Shown here piece after piece: positions 62,500 through 64,000 of a stretch of DNA of 64,000 nt. The position numbers were made by a program, and so were the translations under genes. A model generated the notes under the pieces. That model ran no database searches. It was not told the origin of the DNA and was given only the letters and a program-made list of their open reading frames with translations. Source of the stretch: JADJPO01 sp046330955 (GTDB lineage Bacteria; Actinomycetota; Actinomycetes; Actinomycetales; Kineosporiaceae). Location: assembly GCA_046330955.1 (NCBI GenBank), contig JAXLRT010000024.1, positions 14,245 to 78,244 on the forward strand. Direction: 5' to 3'. Positions within the stretch are counted from its first letter, which is position 1. Every line of letters begins with the position of its first letter.

Positions 62500-64000
62500 T
62501 CAGCCGGTCGGGAAGGCCTTGGCGCAGTTGGCCTGGGAGCGCCCGCCGTCACCGCTGCGGTCGACGGTCAGCACGCACAACGGCTTCATCTCGGCCCCGC
62601 CCGGCCAGGTCACCACACCGGAGCGGATCGCGTAGTCGTTGATCGCCCCGGACACGGCGACGTCGCGCACCGTGCCGGCGGTCCCCGCCGCCCCCGGCTC
62701 GAGGGCCGCAGCACCCACCGCCACGGCGTCCCAGAGCAGCGAGACGTGATCGCCGAGTTGCACCCCCGAGGGGCCGCAGGCGCCGAGATCGCGGCGTGCG
62801 GCGGCGAGCAGCCGGGCGGCCTCACCGCGCGGAGTGCGTCCTGCCCGCTGCACCAGTTCGGAGCACTGGGTGCCCTTCTTGAAGTAGGCCAGTGGCCACG
62901 GCGCCCGGACGGCGGCACGCGCCGCGTCGTTGGTCATGAAGCGGTTCACGGAGTCCCCGCCGACCACCAGGTCGGGGCCGGCCGCCCCGCACAGCCGGGT
63001 GACGGCGTCCGCGAAGGCACCGAAGGTGTTCCAGCGGTCGACGAAGACGACCGCGGTGGGCGGGCTCGCCCCGGTACCGCTGCGACAGACCGAGCGCGGG
63101 ATCGCCTCGGGCGCGGAGATGATCCGCGCCGGCCCGGCGGCGGTGCGCGGGTTCGCGCGGGCCGCGCTCTGGACGTCGCGCGCGAACGAAGTGGTGTAGA
63201 GATCACCGGCGTCGGGTACGTGGTAGACCAGCACCTCGCGCGAGGTCGTGCCCGGCGTGTGCGCGGCGATGAAGTCGATGGCCGCATCGGCCTGGTTCTG
63301 ATTGGGCACCGACAGCTGCAGGTAGCCCGGGCGGTTGACGAACGGCAGCCCCGGCCCGTCGTCGTCCGAGGTGAGATTCGGTGCCACGAAAGGGATCCCG
63401 GCATCGATCAGGTCGTTGAAGGCCTGCTTGGTGACATCGCGACTGTCGCCGCCGCCGACGGCCACCACCCGCCCCAGCTGGGCTCGTCTGGTCCTGATCA
63501 GCCGGACGACGTCGCCGGTGTGGCGCATGTCGGCACCGGCGTCGGCGATCACCACCCGCAGCCGGCCGCCCAGATCCGTGCGCCGCTGTGAGAGCCGAAG
63601 TGCCTGCAGCGCCTGACGTTCGGCGTCGTAGTCGCGGCCGTCGCGGCACGCGCCGGTGGGCGTGTAGGCCGGGCAGGACAGCGATCCCAGCCAGATGACG
63701 GTCAGGTCCTTCGGGCCGTACGGCGTGCCGGCCGCTGCCCGGTTGGCCGCGAAGATCTCGTTCTGCAGGCGCAGCGCCCCGGCGTCACGGCCGAACCCCG
63801 TCGTGGCGGCCACCGGCAGGCCCAGGCCGTCGGTGAAGCCGTAACAGGCGCCGTCCGAGGCCGCCCCGGACGCCGAGAGCTCGGCTCCGGCGGGAACCCG
63901 CAGGCAGCTGGTCGCCACCGCGCCACCGGTGCCTGGATCGCGATCACGATCCCGCCAGGCCTGCAGGCCCAACCCGCCGCCGGTCAACACCGCCGCGGCG
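62500..64000 (-). CDS. Branched-chain amino acid-type solute-binding-like protein (5' partial)
   Basis: At least 500 residues are in the window and the frame is open at the right edge. The protein has the type I periplasmic-binding fold: VIWLGSLSCP, VIADAGADMRHTG, VVAVGGGDSRDV, GIPFVAPNLTSDDDG and VVFVDRWNTFGAFADAV. The part nearest the edge (AAAVLTGGGLGLQAW) looks like the end of a transmembrane helix, so it is probably membrane-anchored. Several Cys pairs suggest an external domain. It may be a sensor or an uncommon binding protein. No ABC genes are adjacent. Confidence 0.65.
   Translation of the reverse strand, partial: AAAVLTGGGLGLQAWRDRDRDPGTGGAVATSCLRVPAGAELSASGAASDGACYGFTDGLGLPVAATTGFGRDAGALRLQNEIFAANRAAAGTPYGPKDLTVIWLGSLSCPAYTPTGACRDGRDYDAERQALQALRLSQRRTDLGGRLRVVIADAGADMRHTGDVVRLIRTRRAQLGRVVAVGGGDSRDVTKQAFNDLIDAGIPFVAPNLTSDDDGPGLPFVNRPGYLQLSVPNQNQADAAIDFIAAHTPGTTSREVLVYHVPDAGDLYTTSFARDVQSAARANPRTAAGPARIISAPEAIPRSVCRSGTGASPPTAVVFVDRWNTFGAFADAVTRLCGAAGPDLVVGGDSVNRFMTNDAARAAVRAPWPLAYFKKGTQCSELVQRAGRTPRGEAARLLAAARRDLGACGPSGVQLGDHVSLLWDAVAVGAAALEPGAAGTAGTVRDVAVSGAINDYAIRSGVVTWPGGAEMKPLCVLTVDRSGDGGRSQANCAKAFPTG

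Overview
The window is high-GC DNA with almost exclusively G/C third codon positions. Its markers point to an actinobacterium: clpP1-clpP2-clpX, the order valS, folC, DUF4233, ndk, the block rplU-rpmA-obg-proB-proA and nadD-rsfS, a translational-type T-box before ileS, a class F sortase and an OCT-type Obg. I cannot fix the genus. No plasmid or phage backbone and no CRISPR array is visible.

Layout. 0-6.3 kb: the end of a membrane protein, a SipW-type exported protein, modABC for molybdate uptake, a decayed flavin monooxygenase, a HTH-TOBE regulator and a PspC protein. 6.3-12.8 kb: an oligosaccharide-use cluster (GH39-like and Tat-exported glucoamylase-like hydrolases, two ABC permeases) whose solute-binding protein gene is wrecked. 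12.9-19.8 kb: an accessory, decaying stretch with a DUF4304/DUF4062 gene pair (first gene frameshifted), two back-to-back LuxR HTH remnants, an amidohydrolase, two conserved hypotheticals, tRNA-Ala(GGC) with a duplicated 3' end and a very long hairpin, and a dead insertion sequence with intact nested ends.

19.8-29.3 kb is a core housekeeping block on the minus strand: phosphatase, rsfS, nadD, a methyltransferase, proA, proB, obg, rpmA and rplU, with one glycosyltransferase opposite. 29.3-33.3 kb holds a divergent pair, an intracellular subtilisin-like protease and a TPR-CHAT (caspase-like) protein, which share a palindromic intergenic site. This is the best candidate in the window for an undescribed two-protease system. 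33.3-44.8 kb: rne, the two radical-SAM partner genes (TIGR03936 and TIGR03960) separated by a sortase/DUF4397 pair and a membrane protein, then ndk, DUF4233 and folC. 44.8-50.7 kb: ileS with its T-box, then kbl-tdh for threonine breakdown. 50.8-64 kb: a surface protein, an MFS carrier, valS, a GGDEF-EAL protein, an SDR, clpX, clpP2, clpP1 and a large solute-binding-like protein running off the end.

Convergent gene pairs are typically separated by long near-perfect hairpins. At least two of these, and a weaker third, share a CATGATC/TGATCAC core, suggesting a dispersed palindromic repeat used as bidirectional terminator. Decay follows a repeated style: genes such as the monooxygenase, solute-binding protein and transposase keep both ends but have lost internal pieces and changed frame.
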